NCBI GenBank assembly: GCA_027563935.2
Contig: CM050453.2
Location: 64,092,018-64,156,017, forward strand
Direction: 5' to 3'
DNA: 64,000 bases
DNA from: Costus lasius
Lineage: Eukaryota > Streptophyta > Magnoliopsida > Zingiberales > Costaceae
A program made the translations under genes and the position numbers. The notes under the pieces were generated by a model. That model saw nothing but the letters and a program-made list of their open reading frames with translations, had not been told where the DNA came from and did no database searches. Shown here one piece after another: positions 33,237-45,843 of the stretch. The first letter of the stretch is position 1. Each line of letters opens with the position of its first letter.

Positions 33237-34914
33237 GTTGGGGTATGCCCTTAAGGCTAATGTTTGAGGCCTTGGGATTCTATCAGTATCATGTATAAAC
33301 TCTTATGTTTATAAAGGCAATGGTTGTTATTCAGTTTGTTACATTGTCTGCTGCAATAAGTGTACTTCTGAATAATGTCTCAATGCTGTTCAGCTAGGCT
33401 GACATGCTCTATGTCCTTAGTCGAGATATCTTGGTGAACATGAGACAGCCTTGATATGATTGAGACTAATATGTATTCTAATCTTATAGGATGCTTCGAG
33501 CATGGAATAAGATGTAGACTCATGGGTACATTGGATGTACTGGACAGACCCTACTAGGATATTCAATTGCTTGTCACAATGTGAATAATCCTTGTTTGCA
33601 ACAAGTGGCACATGTCCTCTGACTTGAGATCACTTGTGTTTCTAAATGATGATTGTCATTGTTTTGAGGTAGTTCAATATCATTTGAAACATAATGGTTA
33701 TAGACTATCTTGGATAATGATCATGAGTCAGGTTAGGACACTAGTGATAGATATAGGATTGCCGTCTCCTTGTTTAAGGAGTGTGATGTTCTAAAGGGGC
33801 CCCCCCGAATGAGATGATTGAGAAAGTGTATGGCCATACCCAGGTGACTATGCTCATCTGATCTAATCATGCTCATCATATTGGAGCTACAGGCTTGACA
33901 CGCTTGTCCAATAAGAATATCCAGTGGCAAAGGAAACATGTATGCCTAGTGAAGTGGATTCACACTTGTGCTGTGGTTTGGGAGTAGTCTTGGAAGACTC
34001 TTTCCTTTATATCAGGAGACAGTGATGTGTTGCTAGATACCCCTCACTGATCGTGATAACGTAAGTTATCGTTACCGACATTTAAAGGAAACCCTCAGGG
34101 TCGCACAATTTGATGATATGGCTTACTTAAGTCAGATCGTGTGGACTGAATTGTTTAGGTTCAGTTTAAAGGAGTTTAAACTCTGATTGTAAGTGAGATC
34201 TGGTCTAATCATGTTTGATTGATTAGGGCTTAAGATCGGTAAGCTTCGATCGAGAGTATTGATGCCAGATCGGTGAGATCAAGTGCATCAAGAGATGAAC
34301 GGTTAGATCTTGAACCATTTGGTTCAGAGAGATCTAGACCATGGCTTGGGCTGGTTTGGTTTGGTCTTTGAACCGAATTGAATAGAATTGAATTGGTTTG
34401 AACCGGTTCACATATGTGAACGCATGGTTCAAGGCTTGATTGTGTTTTGGGCGGTTTTCTTTGAGTGAGCGCATGGCTTCATGACTTTCCATATTTGGAA
34501 GTCATGTAACGCCATCTCTTGAAAACGCCTCAACGCATTTGCCAATTCTCTTCTCTTGTCGACTTCACTCTTGGGTAGAGATTTTTCTTGACGAAAATAG
34601 GAGCTCGGCCAAGCATCTCTCTTCTTCGACACACGACAAGGAACTTGGGAGATTCTTGCTAGCACAAGGAACGTCCAAGGAGGTAGCCATCTCTCATCTA
34701 GTGTGCATCTTCTTTGGAGGAGAGCTTATTTGCCCTCTTGCTTCCAAGCCGCCTCCTTCATCATGGCTATGGTAAAAGATCTTAACTTGATCTTTGCAAT
34801 ATAATCAAAGTTGATCATATATATTCATGCAATCGATCTTGTTGAAACCCAAAAATTTCATATGCGCATGCTTTAGGGTTTCCCCCCTTTTAAGGGGTTT
34901 TTCACTAGTGACAT
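33237..34914 (+). repeat. Solo family A LTR, target duplication CTAGT
   Basis: A complete 1678-bp LTR, TGTTGGGG to TTTTTCA, flanked by CTAGT at 33232-33236 and 34915-34919. No PBS, coding region or second LTR adjoins it, so it is a solo LTR left by recombination between two LTRs. It splits the pol relic of element C. Confidence 0.95.
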
Positions 34915-34919
34915 AGATT

Positions 34920-35968
34920 CAAGATCTGATAAGTGTAGGTGGAGTATCCTTAGATGACTTAGGGATACTAATTTCCATAGACCCATAGGAGAACAAGCGA
35001 TTGTTGCTCTTGATGCTAGCTTTCTTGGAAATATATTTCCTTAAAAATGGCAAGTGGAAGGAAATTGTGATTTGGATTCAATCCAAGGTCAGCCACCTAG
35101 CACAGATGGTCAAAGATGAAATGTTTGCCTCATATATAGGTTGTGGGGCAACCTAAGTTCAGAAAGTGTGGGAAAAGGCTGAATCGATTCATGTGTGTCA
35201 GTGTTATGGGTAGCTCCTAACTTGGATAAAGAATCTTCACCTTATAGTTCCTAAGTTCAGTGGGAGCATGATGACATCTCTGGTCTTGTATGTTGGGGAC
35301 ATACAGATCATCATAGACGATATCCCGATCCTTCACTTGGTGAAGAGATGATTGGGAAATGTCTTGTGATGAATAACTTAATGGACATCACCTATGGGGT
35401 AGGTGTGTGAGTTATTGGATAAGTCCAAGAAATTCCAAGTGCCAAGTCAGATAACATACATCGATGATGGTATGTTATAGACCAGATGTGGTTTATGCCG
35501 AGAGCATAACCAATTGATACTAGGTCCAATCCAGGTGCATGGCACTGGATAAGGAATGAAGAACACACTTAGGTTCTATATAGAACTAAGGGGTGGTTCT
35601 TGGTCAGTAATGACAGAAAAAGCTCAGTGGATTCACTTGGCAGCTTGTTCCAGTAAAACCAGTGACAGTCTAGCTGTTCCTGTAGTGGTGCTAAAAGCTT
35701 TGGGAGCTTCAAAACAGACTACTTGAAAGCAGAGTATGCAAATGCTTTTGGGAAGCAGTGGGAGTTCTTTGTTGAACTTCGTAGGCGTACTCAGATGCTT
35801 ATACCTTGTCTTGGGGACAGAGGTACTTAAGATATAGCAGATATGAACACTAATACAATCATGGTAGGCCAATAGACCGATGCTCTGGTGCAGCAGGAGC
35901 GTGGTTGGTCGTGCTTAGGACATGGTGTTGAGATTGCTCAATGCAGGGTCCTAGTGCAAGTGGGAGAT
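34920..35968 (+). pseudogene. Element C decayed pol, RT and RNase H end
   Basis: In one frame near 35265-35330, 'LVLYVGDIQIIIDDIP' aligns with the family A RT segment around YVDD; here the motif reads YVGD. Further on, 'RPDVVYAES', 'SFGSFKTDYLKAEYA' and the final 'CRVLVQVGD' follow the RT and RNase H order with stops and shifts throughout. A purine-rich PPT (GTGGGAGAT, 35960-35968) precedes the 3' LTR. Confidence 0.7.
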
Positions 35969-38900
35969 TGTTAGTGTTTATGCCCTAGGACCTAAGGATG
36001 GTCCATGGGATATGTGCATCACATCTAGTTGATAGATGAGTTATCCTGGCATTGTCGTTGTTATCCAAGTTTGTACATCTGCGCATATGTACATTTGCAT
36101 ATACAATGTCCCTAAGAGATAGATTTTATCTAGTCTTTGTGTTTATCCCTGGTCGAGAATCATGGTGGATATGGGACAGCTATGATTTGCTTGAGACTGG
36201 TATATGCGCTGGTTGAGTATGGATTGCTAACGCAAGGATGTGGGTATATCAAGGGAGATATACTGGATCGACCCGCCATGAGGATTCATCTCAGTCTCAC
36301 GAGATCAATATCACAGTGACAGAGTTGCGCTTGTCCTAGACTTGAGGGCATTGGTATCTCTATATAGTGATTGATGTACTTTGATGCAACCTAACGCTTC
36401 ACCGTAAAAGGGAAGTCATAACGGTTGTCATTGGGTATGTTATAAGCCGTATGAGAGATTCAATGTGCCAATAGAGGATTTGCCCCTTCCTTACGGGGAA
36501 GATTGATTGACCATGGCGCCCCTATATGGATGACTGAAAGTGTATGACCATACCGAGGTGAGAACCTGATTTAGTCATGCCATATTATTGGGATTAACAA
36601 GTGTGACACACTTGCCCAATCTGGACATCAGTTGGCAAAAGGACAAAGCTGCACTTGTACTTTGTCGCAGTTTTAGGGGATGTCGATGATGACACCATTC
36701 TGATGACTTGGGTAGCAATAATGTACTGCTAGGTGTCACTCATTGCTTGTGATGATTTCAGATCTTTTTGGGGAACTAATGCTTTGAGACTTTTATAGAG
36801 GAGATGATATTTTATTTTAGTTCATTGTTGACCACTAGTTGACTATAGTGGACCACGTTTGACCTCTGTTGACCTGTGTTGTCAAAATGAGTGAAACAAG
36901 GGTCTAGGTGCTAGTTTGGGCTTGGCACTTTAGTCACATGAATAGAATAAAATTATTAATTGGCAAGAGAATTTTTCTCTTGGCTAATTAATAAGCTTGG
37001 GCGCAATTTACAATTAATTGCGTCTGCGGGGATTCGAACCCTTGACACTTAATTATGAATAGGCACCTATGCTCATAATCCCACATGGGAAAGATCTCCA
37101 GTGTGCATCTGGCTCTGCTATTATAAATAGAGAGGCCCACCTGGGAGATGTTTTGTACCAGACTCTTCTCTTGTCTCTAGTTGTCGCTTCCCCTCTGCTC
37201 CTTGGCGTGAAGGTCTAGGAGGTGACAACAAATAAAAGTTTTTCGGCATCAAAGGTTGGGAAAAGTGGCAGTGCTACCCACTCCTTATCGCCAACACCCC
37301 TTCTTCTCCTTGGCGTTGTAAGATCCAAGGATCTTAAGTCCTGGTAAGCATTATTTTTGATTTAAATAAAATTATTGACTGTGTTATTATTCCTGTGTAT
37401 TGATTGTTAATTTATGATAAATTAATTAGAGATTTTGGTTGATGAATTATAGTTAATTAAATTAGAGATTTTTGGATATTAATGTTAATTAATTAACTAG
37501 CTCATTGGATGCTAATTTTCAGTTAATTAATTAGAGTTTATTGCTTGTTAATTTAAGTTAATTAATTGTTAATTAATTGGAGTTATTGGACGTTAATCCT
37601 TATTGGATGTCAATTAAACCCTTATTGGATTTTCATTAAGAGAATGGTTAGTTAATGGTTAAATTAATTAGTATTATGGGTTATTGGGTTTGCGCTAATT
37701 GGGTTTAAAATTCAAATTATTGGTTAAATGGATTAAACCCGATTTGAATTAATGGGTTAATGGGTTAAGAATTTAAAACCGAAAATTCAAATTGGTATTT
37801 CGGTTAGGGTAGAGTTTTTGGGCGAGATTTTTGGCTTGAAAGAAATTTTGGGCGACGGCTAGGAAGAAGAAGGCGATTTTGGTGTTCTTGGAATTTTGAG
37901 GTGATTTTTTCTTCATCTTCTTCCCTTGGCAAATTTCCTTGAAGTGAAGAAACTTTCTTGGCGAGTTCTTGGAGATCCCTTGGGCGGCATCAAAACTTTA
38001 GGCGAGTTTGTGGGGAGATTTTAACCCAAGTGTTCACGGTTAAGAGGTGAGTGGTGTGTCTTTTCGATTTCTAGCAATTTGGTTGTATCAATTGATGCGT
38101 TAGATTGATTGGAAAGTTTTACCATGCTAAAAACTGAATTTAAGCTATTTATTTATGAAAACCGAAACTTGATATTAATGTTGATATTTGTAGTTAACAT
38201 GTTTACATGTGAATTGAATCTTGATATTTCTCCATGAAAACATAGTTTAGGGTATTTTCATGAAAACCGAATTTAGGGTATGTCTCCATGAAAACCGAAA
38301 TTAGGGTATTTTTTATATGGATTTTAGGAAGCATTAAATCGTTGATCTTGAGTATGAAATTCATGTTAACTAAGGTTTAAAATTTAGTAGATAATATGTT
38401 ATGTTAACCGTGGGTTACATGTGTGAATTGTAAAGCAATTTGATGAATACATGCTTTAAGTTTATGTTTAAATTTTATATTGATTTTATGGATACTTGAT
38501 AAATGCTTATAATATTATAAAACTCATGTTTATTTATCTAAGACCATGTATTCATGTTTGAGAACATTGGGTGATAACATAGCAAGGTTACACTGAATTG
38601 ACCAGCCTGAAACTTAAGGATTACACTATGTTATGTGATTTTTAAATATTATGTGATTTATGATTTTTGGAATGTTAAGTGATCTTTGAATATGTGAATA
38701 TTATGTGGTTATGTGAATTTCGAAAATTATGTTGATGTGGGATTTTCGAATATTATCTGTTGTGATCATGTGTTGGTTAGGACTAAGGCTAAGTGTAGCT
38801 GTGTACTCAAGGGGATGGTCAATATGTGATATGTTAAGGGTTTGAATTTTCAGCCCTGTATTGTGATATGTGAAGGGGGTTGATGTTCAGCCTACCTGCT

Positions 38901-40565
38901 ATGATTATTGTGATGGGGGTTGATGTTCAGCCTGCCCGATATGATTATTGTGATGACTATCCTAGAGTCTAGTTGACACTTAGGAGTCCACCTTTGTGAT
39001 ATATGATATAAGATGTGTCTGTTGTCCAGTAGGAACCTTTTGGGAGAACGGGTTTTGACGCAAAGTGCCATGTCTTGGTCGGACAGGGGCCACCTCTTGA
39101 TGTCATCACTCTCTTTTTGTGATATGGGGTGTCGTAGAGCAAAGTGCCACGTCGTGACCCGGCGGGGACCACCTCTTGAATCTACACACAATCCATCGAT
39201 GTGTTTATGGGGTGTTTTAGAGCAAAGTGCCACGTCGTGACCTGGCGGGGGCCACCTCTTGATTCTACTCACTGTCCATGTTTATGTGTTGCATGAAATT
39301 TTGCAGTCTCCCAGTGCTTAGGCCAAAGCCGGGTTAGACCATAATGGTCACTACTGAATATGCTGGACAACTAGGTTAATTAAGTGTTGGTGTGTTTAGT
39401 TGGTTTAGAGTATAACTCTAGAACCTGAGTTTGTTATATGTTGGTGTGTACATCTTTGTTGGTTTAGAGTATAACTCTAGAACCTGAGTTTGTTATATGT
39501 TGGTGTGTACATCTGACTGTTTATATGACTTCTGTTTTCTTTATGTTGTTATATGTTGACATAATGTTCCTGTTAAAGATTTTTAAATTAATCTGTCTAT
39601 ATTTTTGAGTGTATGTTATGGATGGTCGATTTAGACTATCCACTCACTGGGCTGTGTAGCTCACCCCTCAATGTTTTCAGGTGTAGAGCAGGGGCGCAGT
39701 TAGCATTATATGGATATCGTGATTTATGCTTAATGAACTTATGATGCCGGTTGTGGCCTTAATATCTGAATTATGTGAACATGTGCTGCCGACTATGGCT
39801 AAACTATATGAATTTGTGTTGCCGGATTGTGGCAGTTAAATGATTTTGATTTTTGTGTCACCGCAGGCTTTGGCCTGGTTTCGGTGTTTGGTATGAGTTT
39901 ATAAAATCGATTTTGTGATTTTGTTTTGAATTTCAGTTTGTGGTGTATTCTTTGTAATCGGTTTTGATATACCTGTAACTTGCATATGTCTAGTGCAAGT
40001 ATTGCCTGGTGGCAGGTACCTTTATGGATTTTATGGATTTGATACGGATTTGATATAACTGTTGCCTTGCATATGTCTAGTGCAAGGAATGCGTGGTGGC
40101 AGGTACCTTTATGAAATTGTGTTTTTGTGGAGATTTATATGTATGGAATTTCAAAATTTTCAGATCGGGTTTCCTGAACGGGGTTTTACCTAGCATATGT
40201 ATCGATCTTGTATGATAACATCCTGTTTCTTTCATGAATTGTGTTGCTTGTTTGGGGTTAAGATAACGGGATGTTACAGGCGTTGGCGCAAGTTGAGAAG
40301 GCTAGAGGCGTGGATCTCATCTTCTGGGGCTAGCACCCAGCACGGAGATTGGAGAGGACTCGAGGAGTCTGTGTATGCGCGATTGCAGAGGATGGGCCCT
40401 TGCGCGTCTTCATCATCGGCCGCTCCTAAAAGTTGCTTGATAAGGTACTACCCTCTTCACATCCTTTGTATTCTTCGTAAGACGGTCCTTATTGTTGAAT
40501 TAGGAATCTGGTTTCTGGCTCGCTTCCACTGTTTTCATTTTCATTTAGCCCGGGGATTCCCAACA
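35969..40565 (+). repeat. Family C 3' LTR, interrupted by a gypsy solo LTR
   Basis: Begins TGTTAGTG after the PPT and ends CCCAACA at 40565. A gypsy solo LTR occupies 37317-40278. Compared with the 5' LTR it lacks about 120 bases after 36757, including the second hairpin, but it keeps the bulged hairpin at 36587-36620, where a T-to-C change adds a base pair. TATAAATA lies at 37122-37129. Confidence 0.85.
37317..40278 (+). repeat. Solo gypsy LTR, 2962 bp, target duplication GGCGT
   Basis: TGTAAGATCC to GATGTTACA, flanked by GGCGT at 37312-37316 and 40279-40283. The uninterrupted target (CCTTGGCGTTGGCG) is visible in the 5' LTR of element C near 28930. It is the same family as 2899-5527. Internal tandem repeats: 40 bp twice at 38875-38954; 59 bp twice at 39401-39514; three copies of a 'gcaaagtgccacgtcgtga' block near 39060, 39139 and 39220; two 'ctagtgcaag...ggtggcaggtacc' copies near 39990 and 40078. 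Confidence 0.95.
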
Positions 40566-41832
40566 AAAATACACTGACACAAGTGCTTTGGAGCTCTTAG
40601 GATTGAAGGATGATGTGTTATGGATGTTTGACAAGATGACTTTGAGATAATTTTTTGACATGACACCTCAAACCTATCTGCCTATTGTTTTGGAGTTTCT
40701 TAGCAGTTAAGAGGTAGATTGGGATGAGTATGTGGATCGTTCAGCTGAGGGATAAATCAGATTCAGAATGCCAAATGAAGATAGGAAGCTCTCATTCAAA
40801 GAAATTCGACGCATATTCCATCTTCCATAGAGGGGGCGCACCGAGCCGCCAATTGGGTTTATTGAGAATATTTTTTGGAGTCAAATTACGTCCGAAACTC
40901 GATTTTCACCATCGGCAGCGAGGGCCTCAAGCATCTTGAACCCATGCATCAGATATGCCCACCGCGTCCTTACACCGACCAATTCGGGCGAGGAGATAGC
41001 GACGGTATGGTCCATCATGCTGAGTTATTCTTTCTTTGGGGTATGCTTCATGGTTATACGATAGATGTGGCTTTCTTCTTATTGAAGCATTTGGATAAAG
41101 TGGCTAGAGCCAAGAGAGGCACGATCGTGATAGGAGGTTTTCTTACTCCTATAGCACTATTCTTGGGAATTGAGCCCTACGGGATCGAAGTTGCTATGGG
41201 CAATGCAAGGATAGACATTGAAACTTGCGTTGCCATGAAGATGATTGTACGAGATGGCAACACATATTGCTTGATCTTGTAGCCAGGGCTTCTGACATTG
41301 CCATTACCGAACCCTGGACGGACCTCAGTGCAAAATCTTGGGAATTGGAAGTTGTCGCCGAGCTGCGTATCTGCACTAGAGACATCAGTACCACCACCAC
41401 CTCCAACTTGGGGTGACGACCCGTTCGGTATGGGCATCGATTCCTCACCCCCTGGAGCCACCGATCCGCCACTGCATGGAGCCACCGGATCATCCTCACA
41501 TCACGCAGCGCTAGATCAGAGTGATTGACAGAGTTATCGAGCCCAGGGTTTCAGGCTCTCTATGCGTAGATGTATAGACAGGAGCAGCGCATGGAGAGGA
41601 TGATTGGTTCCATGGGGAGGATGTCCGATCAGATGAGTCACATCCACTTGGATGTCTAAGCATTGGGGAACTACATGGAAAACATGGGGAATTTTCTCTA
41701 TGATCATTTCGGCTTCGAAGACTCCAGGAGGGGATATGGCGATGCAGGTGAGGGAGTTTCTCATGATCCCATGGACGCTACTCAGGCCGAGAGAGACGAT
41801 AAGGAGACGCATTCAGATGAGTAGGATCTTAT
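40566..41832 (+). pseudogene. Athila env-like ORF (ATHILA ORF-1 type), broken
   Basis: The translation resembles the protein encoded 3' of pol in Athila elements: 'LELLGLKDDVLWMFDKM', 'VLEFLSS', 'EVDWDEYVDRSAEG', 'IRFRMPNEDRKLSFKEIRRIFHLP', 'EPPIGFIENIFWSQIT', 'HAELFFLWGMLHGYTIDVAFFLLKHLDKVARAKRGTI' (quoted in short pieces from several frames). Stops and frameshifts interrupt it. A proline- and serine-rich stretch follows (41298-41528). It begins abruptly at the right end of element C, so its start is lost. The function of this protein class is not established. Confidence 0.75.
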
Positions 41833-43085
41833 GAGTAACTTATTCTTATTCCCATGCTTTGCTTGTATTTACTGATTGATATCGATCTTATACTTGTGTA
41901 GGGAAGGATGACTTTGTCATGCTTCTTGTGTCCTACTGCTACGGATCCTCGCCTCTTAGTTTTTATTGCTATATACTTTCGATATGGTTGTATTGGGATG
42001 ATATTGACACTTGTTTGATGATGATTCAATATGGTTGTACTTGATATTCTTGTGATACTTAATTCTGTTTGATGATGATTCGATATGGTTGTACATGATA
42101 TTTTGATATTTTGGATTGATATTCTGTGTGTTATGAATTGATGATGATTACTGTTATTATGCCTATATGGTTTGTTTATTCCTAAAAATGCTGCCGTTAT
42201 CATGCCAAAATTTTTCTTGATAATATATATATTAAGAATTGTGACTAGGATTAGACCTAGTATGTTGAATTTATTTCTCTAATACATATCTACCTATTGA
42301 GATTTTTCATTGATTGATAAATGATATTTTGGGTGAACATATTATTTGATGAGTTTGATTTTAAAGTGAAGCTATTTCTTTAAATAAAATCAGCATGTGA
42401 GTGTAATTCTTGAATTAATATTATAGATTAATTTAGTTGATATTCATGCTATTTGCTATTTGTTGGGAAGAAAGGTTCCTTGATTCAAATAAAGTGTGGA
42501 TTCCCCTACTTAGTATGGTGTAAAATCGACAGTGGTACCGAAGGACATGGGTTGAAGTAATAAAGAGAAAAAACATGCATCTATGCGGATGCAAGCCATG
42601 GAGAGGAATCGATCCACATTAACCCCGCTATCTTTGGAAAATTCTTTCCACTAAAAAGATATGAGTTCTATTGCATTGATTATGTGATCAATGTACTCTA
42701 ACTTCGTCACCAGAAAAAAAAGGTGGTAGTCAAATTAGAGAATGTGGACGATGATGAAAAAAAATGATTATGAGAGGAAAAAGATCTTGGAAACCATAAT
42801 CCTGTAAAGAAAAGTTGATAGTTATGAATTGGAACTGGATGAAGTCTTGAGATTGATATTCTACCTATTATACGAGTTGTGAACTTTTATTTGACTAAAT
42901 AGTGGATCTTGAGGATCAAACTCAAAAGGATGATATGTCTATTCGAAATTTCATGATGCAATTGGTGAAAGTTTTCATAGGTGATTGTATTTTAGAAATT
43001 TATTCGTCATGAAAAAGTCTTTTCTTTTGATTCAATTTCTTGATTTTTTTTATTGAGGACAAGCACAGTTTGAGCCTAATGTTTT
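41833..43085 (+). other. Athila 3' untranslated region
   Basis: AT-rich with no convincing ORF. It contains short repeats of 'gatgatgattcgatatggttgta' type (about 41980-42090). The end (43060-43085) reads GAGGACAAGCACAGTTTGAG and then runs into the LTR start. The polypurine tract is not clean. Confidence 0.55.
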
Positions 43086-43635
43086 TGATGACTCTAAATT
43101 TCATAGTATTTTTCATACTCATTTACTAGTCTTTTGAGTTATAATCTTGCTCTTTTGCCTTATTTTTATACCTTTTTTGACAAATACTTCAGAATTTACA
43201 CCTTTCTTTCTTTTGATCAATTTCAGGAAAAACAACAAATTTCAAGAGGAGTTCTAATCATCAAGAGGAGTTTACACATCAAATTTCAAGTCAAAACGAA
43301 CTTCCTAGACAAATTACGGCACTATCGTAATTTTGGTCAAATTCATTATGGTGCCGTAATTCATTACGGTGCCGTAATTTCAGCGGATCCGACTAGAGGC
43401 TTAAGGCAAAATACGGCACTGCCATAAATAATTTCATGGTGCCGTAATTCCAAACGATTGCACACAGAAACTTTCAGAGTCAACCAACAGAAATCCGGCA
43501 CTACCATAATTTTGGGCCAAATCATTTCGGTGCCGTAATTTCAGACGAATTCGTTACAGAACTTCGAGGCAATTACGGCAGTACCATGACGTTTTTCACG
43601 GTACCGTAATTTTGCACCTAGATTTTTGATTTTTC

Positions 43636-45299
43636 TGTTGGGGTATGCCCTTAAGGCTAATGTTTGAGGCCTATGGGAATGTATCTGTATCATGTAATAA
43701 ACTCTTATGTTTATAAAGGCATGGTTGTTATTCAGTTAGTTACATTGTCTGCTGCAATATATGTTCTTCTGAATAATGTCTCAAAGCTGTTCAGCTAGGC
43801 TGACATGCAATTATGTCCTTAGTCGATATATCTTGGTGAACATGAGACAGCCTTGATATGGTCAAGACTAATATGTGTTCTAATCTTATAGGATGCTTCG
43901 AGCATGGAATAAGATGTAGACTCATGGGTACATTGGATGTACTGGACAGACCCTACTAGGATGTTCAATTGTTTGTCGCAATGTGAATATTCCTTGAGTA
44001 TGACAAGTGGCACATTTCCTCTGACTTGAGATCACTTGTGTTTTCTAAATGATGATTGTCATTGTTTTGAGGTAGTTCAATATCATTTGAAACATAATGA
44101 TTATAGACTATCTTGGATGGTGAGCTTGAGTCAGGTTAGGGCACTAGTGATAGACATAGGATTGCCGTCTCCTTGTTCAAGGAGTGTGATGTTCTAAAGG
44201 GGCCCCCTGGATGAGATGATTGAGAAAAGAGTATGGCCATACCCAGGTGACAGTGTTCATCTGTTCTAATCATGCTCATCATATTGGAGTTACAAGCTTG
44301 ACATGCTTGTCCAATAAGAACGTCCAGTGGTAAAGGAAATATGCATGCCTTGTGATTTGATTCACACTTGTGCTGTTTTTGGGTGTAGTCTTGGAAGACT
44401 CTTTCCTTTATATCGGGAGACAGTGATGTGTTGCTAGATACCCCTCACTGATCGTGATAATGTGAGTTATCGTTACCGACATTTAAAGGAAACCCTCAGG
44501 GTCGCACAATTTGATGATATGGCTTACTTAAGTCAGATCGTATGGACTGTATTGTTCGGATTCAGTTTAAAGGGATTTAATCTCTGATTGTAAGTGAGAT
44601 CTGGTCTGATCATGTTTGATTGATTAGGGCTTGAGATCGGTAAGCTTCGATCGAGAGAATGAATGCTAGATCGGTCAGATCAGAAGCATTAAGAGATCAA
44701 CGGTCAGATCAAGAACCTTGTGGTTTAATTATGATTTGGACTGGTTGCTTGGCTTGATTAGTTCTTAAACCGAACCAATGTGAACCGGCTCATGAAATGA
44801 GCGCATGGTTCAAGGCTTGGCGAGTTGTTCACTTGGCGTGAACATTGGAGCGAACGTGGTGGCTATTTTTAGTAACCATGATCTCCACTTGGAGATAACG
44901 CTCACGTTCGAATAGTGCTTACTACTCTCGCCTCTCAAGCGACCTCTTCACTTGACGCTTTCGTGTGTGGCGACGTCTTGAAGGTTGAGGAGGATTCGGC
45001 CAAGAAGTTCATCATCCCTTTCCATTCGATCAAGGACACTTTGTAGCCTTGCTAGCACAAGGAGCAACAAAGAGTTTGCCATCATCCTCTTGTGTGCGAG
45101 ACTTTGGAGAAGTGGCATTTGCGATTTTTCTTCCAAGGCGCCATCTAGAAATGGCTATGGTATGAATCGTTTTATTCATGCTGATTTTATAAGCTAATCA
45201 TAATGCATGCAAAGATCATTGAAACCCTTTTTCCGCTGCATCTATATCTCCATATGCGCCTGTAGGGTTTTACCTCCCCTTATTCTAGGGGATCTTTCA
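43636..45299 (+). repeat. Solo family A LTR, target duplication TTTTC
   Basis: 1664 bp, TGTTGGGG to GATCTTTCA, flanked by TTTTC at 43631-43635 and 45300-45304. The Athila LTR continues on both sides. The bulged hairpin here has perfect inner arms ACAAGC/GCTTGT near 44290. No other element parts remain. Confidence 0.95.
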
Positions 45300-45843
45300 T
45301 TTTCCACCGAAACCTTAAAAACACGATTTCTCGAGATTTAGGGCACCAATTGAAGATCTGAAAAAAAGGGGAAGACTAAGGATAAGTAGGCGAAGTTTTG
45401 CAAAGCAAAAGGAATAATTTTTATTAGGTATTCATGGAGAATTTCAGATAATCGCAGTCGTGCTAGGGTTCAACGCCATTCAACGCATAAACCATCTCCG
45501 GCCACGATTTTTGAATGGAAGCTTCGCCTGAGGAAGAAGAACACATCACAGAAATTTTAGAGCGATAGGAGATCGATCAAGGGAGAAATCATCAAAAACA
45601 TGGTCGTAGCACTGTTCATCGCGACTTCAAGGCAAATTACAGGGTGTAATTTAGATTACAGCCATGTTTTGTAACTTTTACTCCTCTCTTTCGATTTCTA
45701 ATCATTATAAAACCATGTTGTGCTATAATTCTTCCATCATGCTAGCTTAAACCTTCATATGGGAAATGGGGGTGTAATCCCCTTAATTTCTTAATGACTA
45801 GACATTGATTATTTTTGTCATAATAATTTTGTTATGATAATTC

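Larger units (their letters stand above)
27904..40565 (+). mobile_element. Copia family C element, old and decayed, with nested solo LTRs
   Basis: A plus-strand Ty1/copia element: truncated 5' LTR 27904-29220, PBS 29222-29233, leader 29234-31530, gag 31531-32310, decayed pol 32311-35960, 3' LTR 35969-40565. A solo family A LTR (33237-34914) and a solo gypsy LTR (37317-40278) sit inside it. The first roughly 410 bases of the 5' LTR are missing and the coding region is full of stops, so it is much older than elements 1-3. It appears to lie inside an Athila element, whose parts flank both sides. Confidence 0.85.

Noticed and set aside
38892..39272. A 126-codon minus frame with internal repeats (PGHDVALCSKTP-like phrases).
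   Set aside because: It is a by-product of the roughly 80-bp repeated blocks in the gypsy solo LTR.
27904..40565. A target duplication for element C.
   Set aside because: The 5' LTR has lost its first 410 bases together with the left flank, so no comparison is possible.
40197..40577. A 126-codon frame and its partner at 28859-29095, rich in cysteine and arginine.
   Set aside because: They cross a solo LTR end and family C LTR sequence; similarity between them is LTR homology, not a gene family.
40566..41832. Possibility of a true viral envelope gene.
   Set aside because: The broken product resembles the Athila ORF-1 class; no signal peptide, fusion peptide or membrane anchor could be read, and it is riddled with stops.
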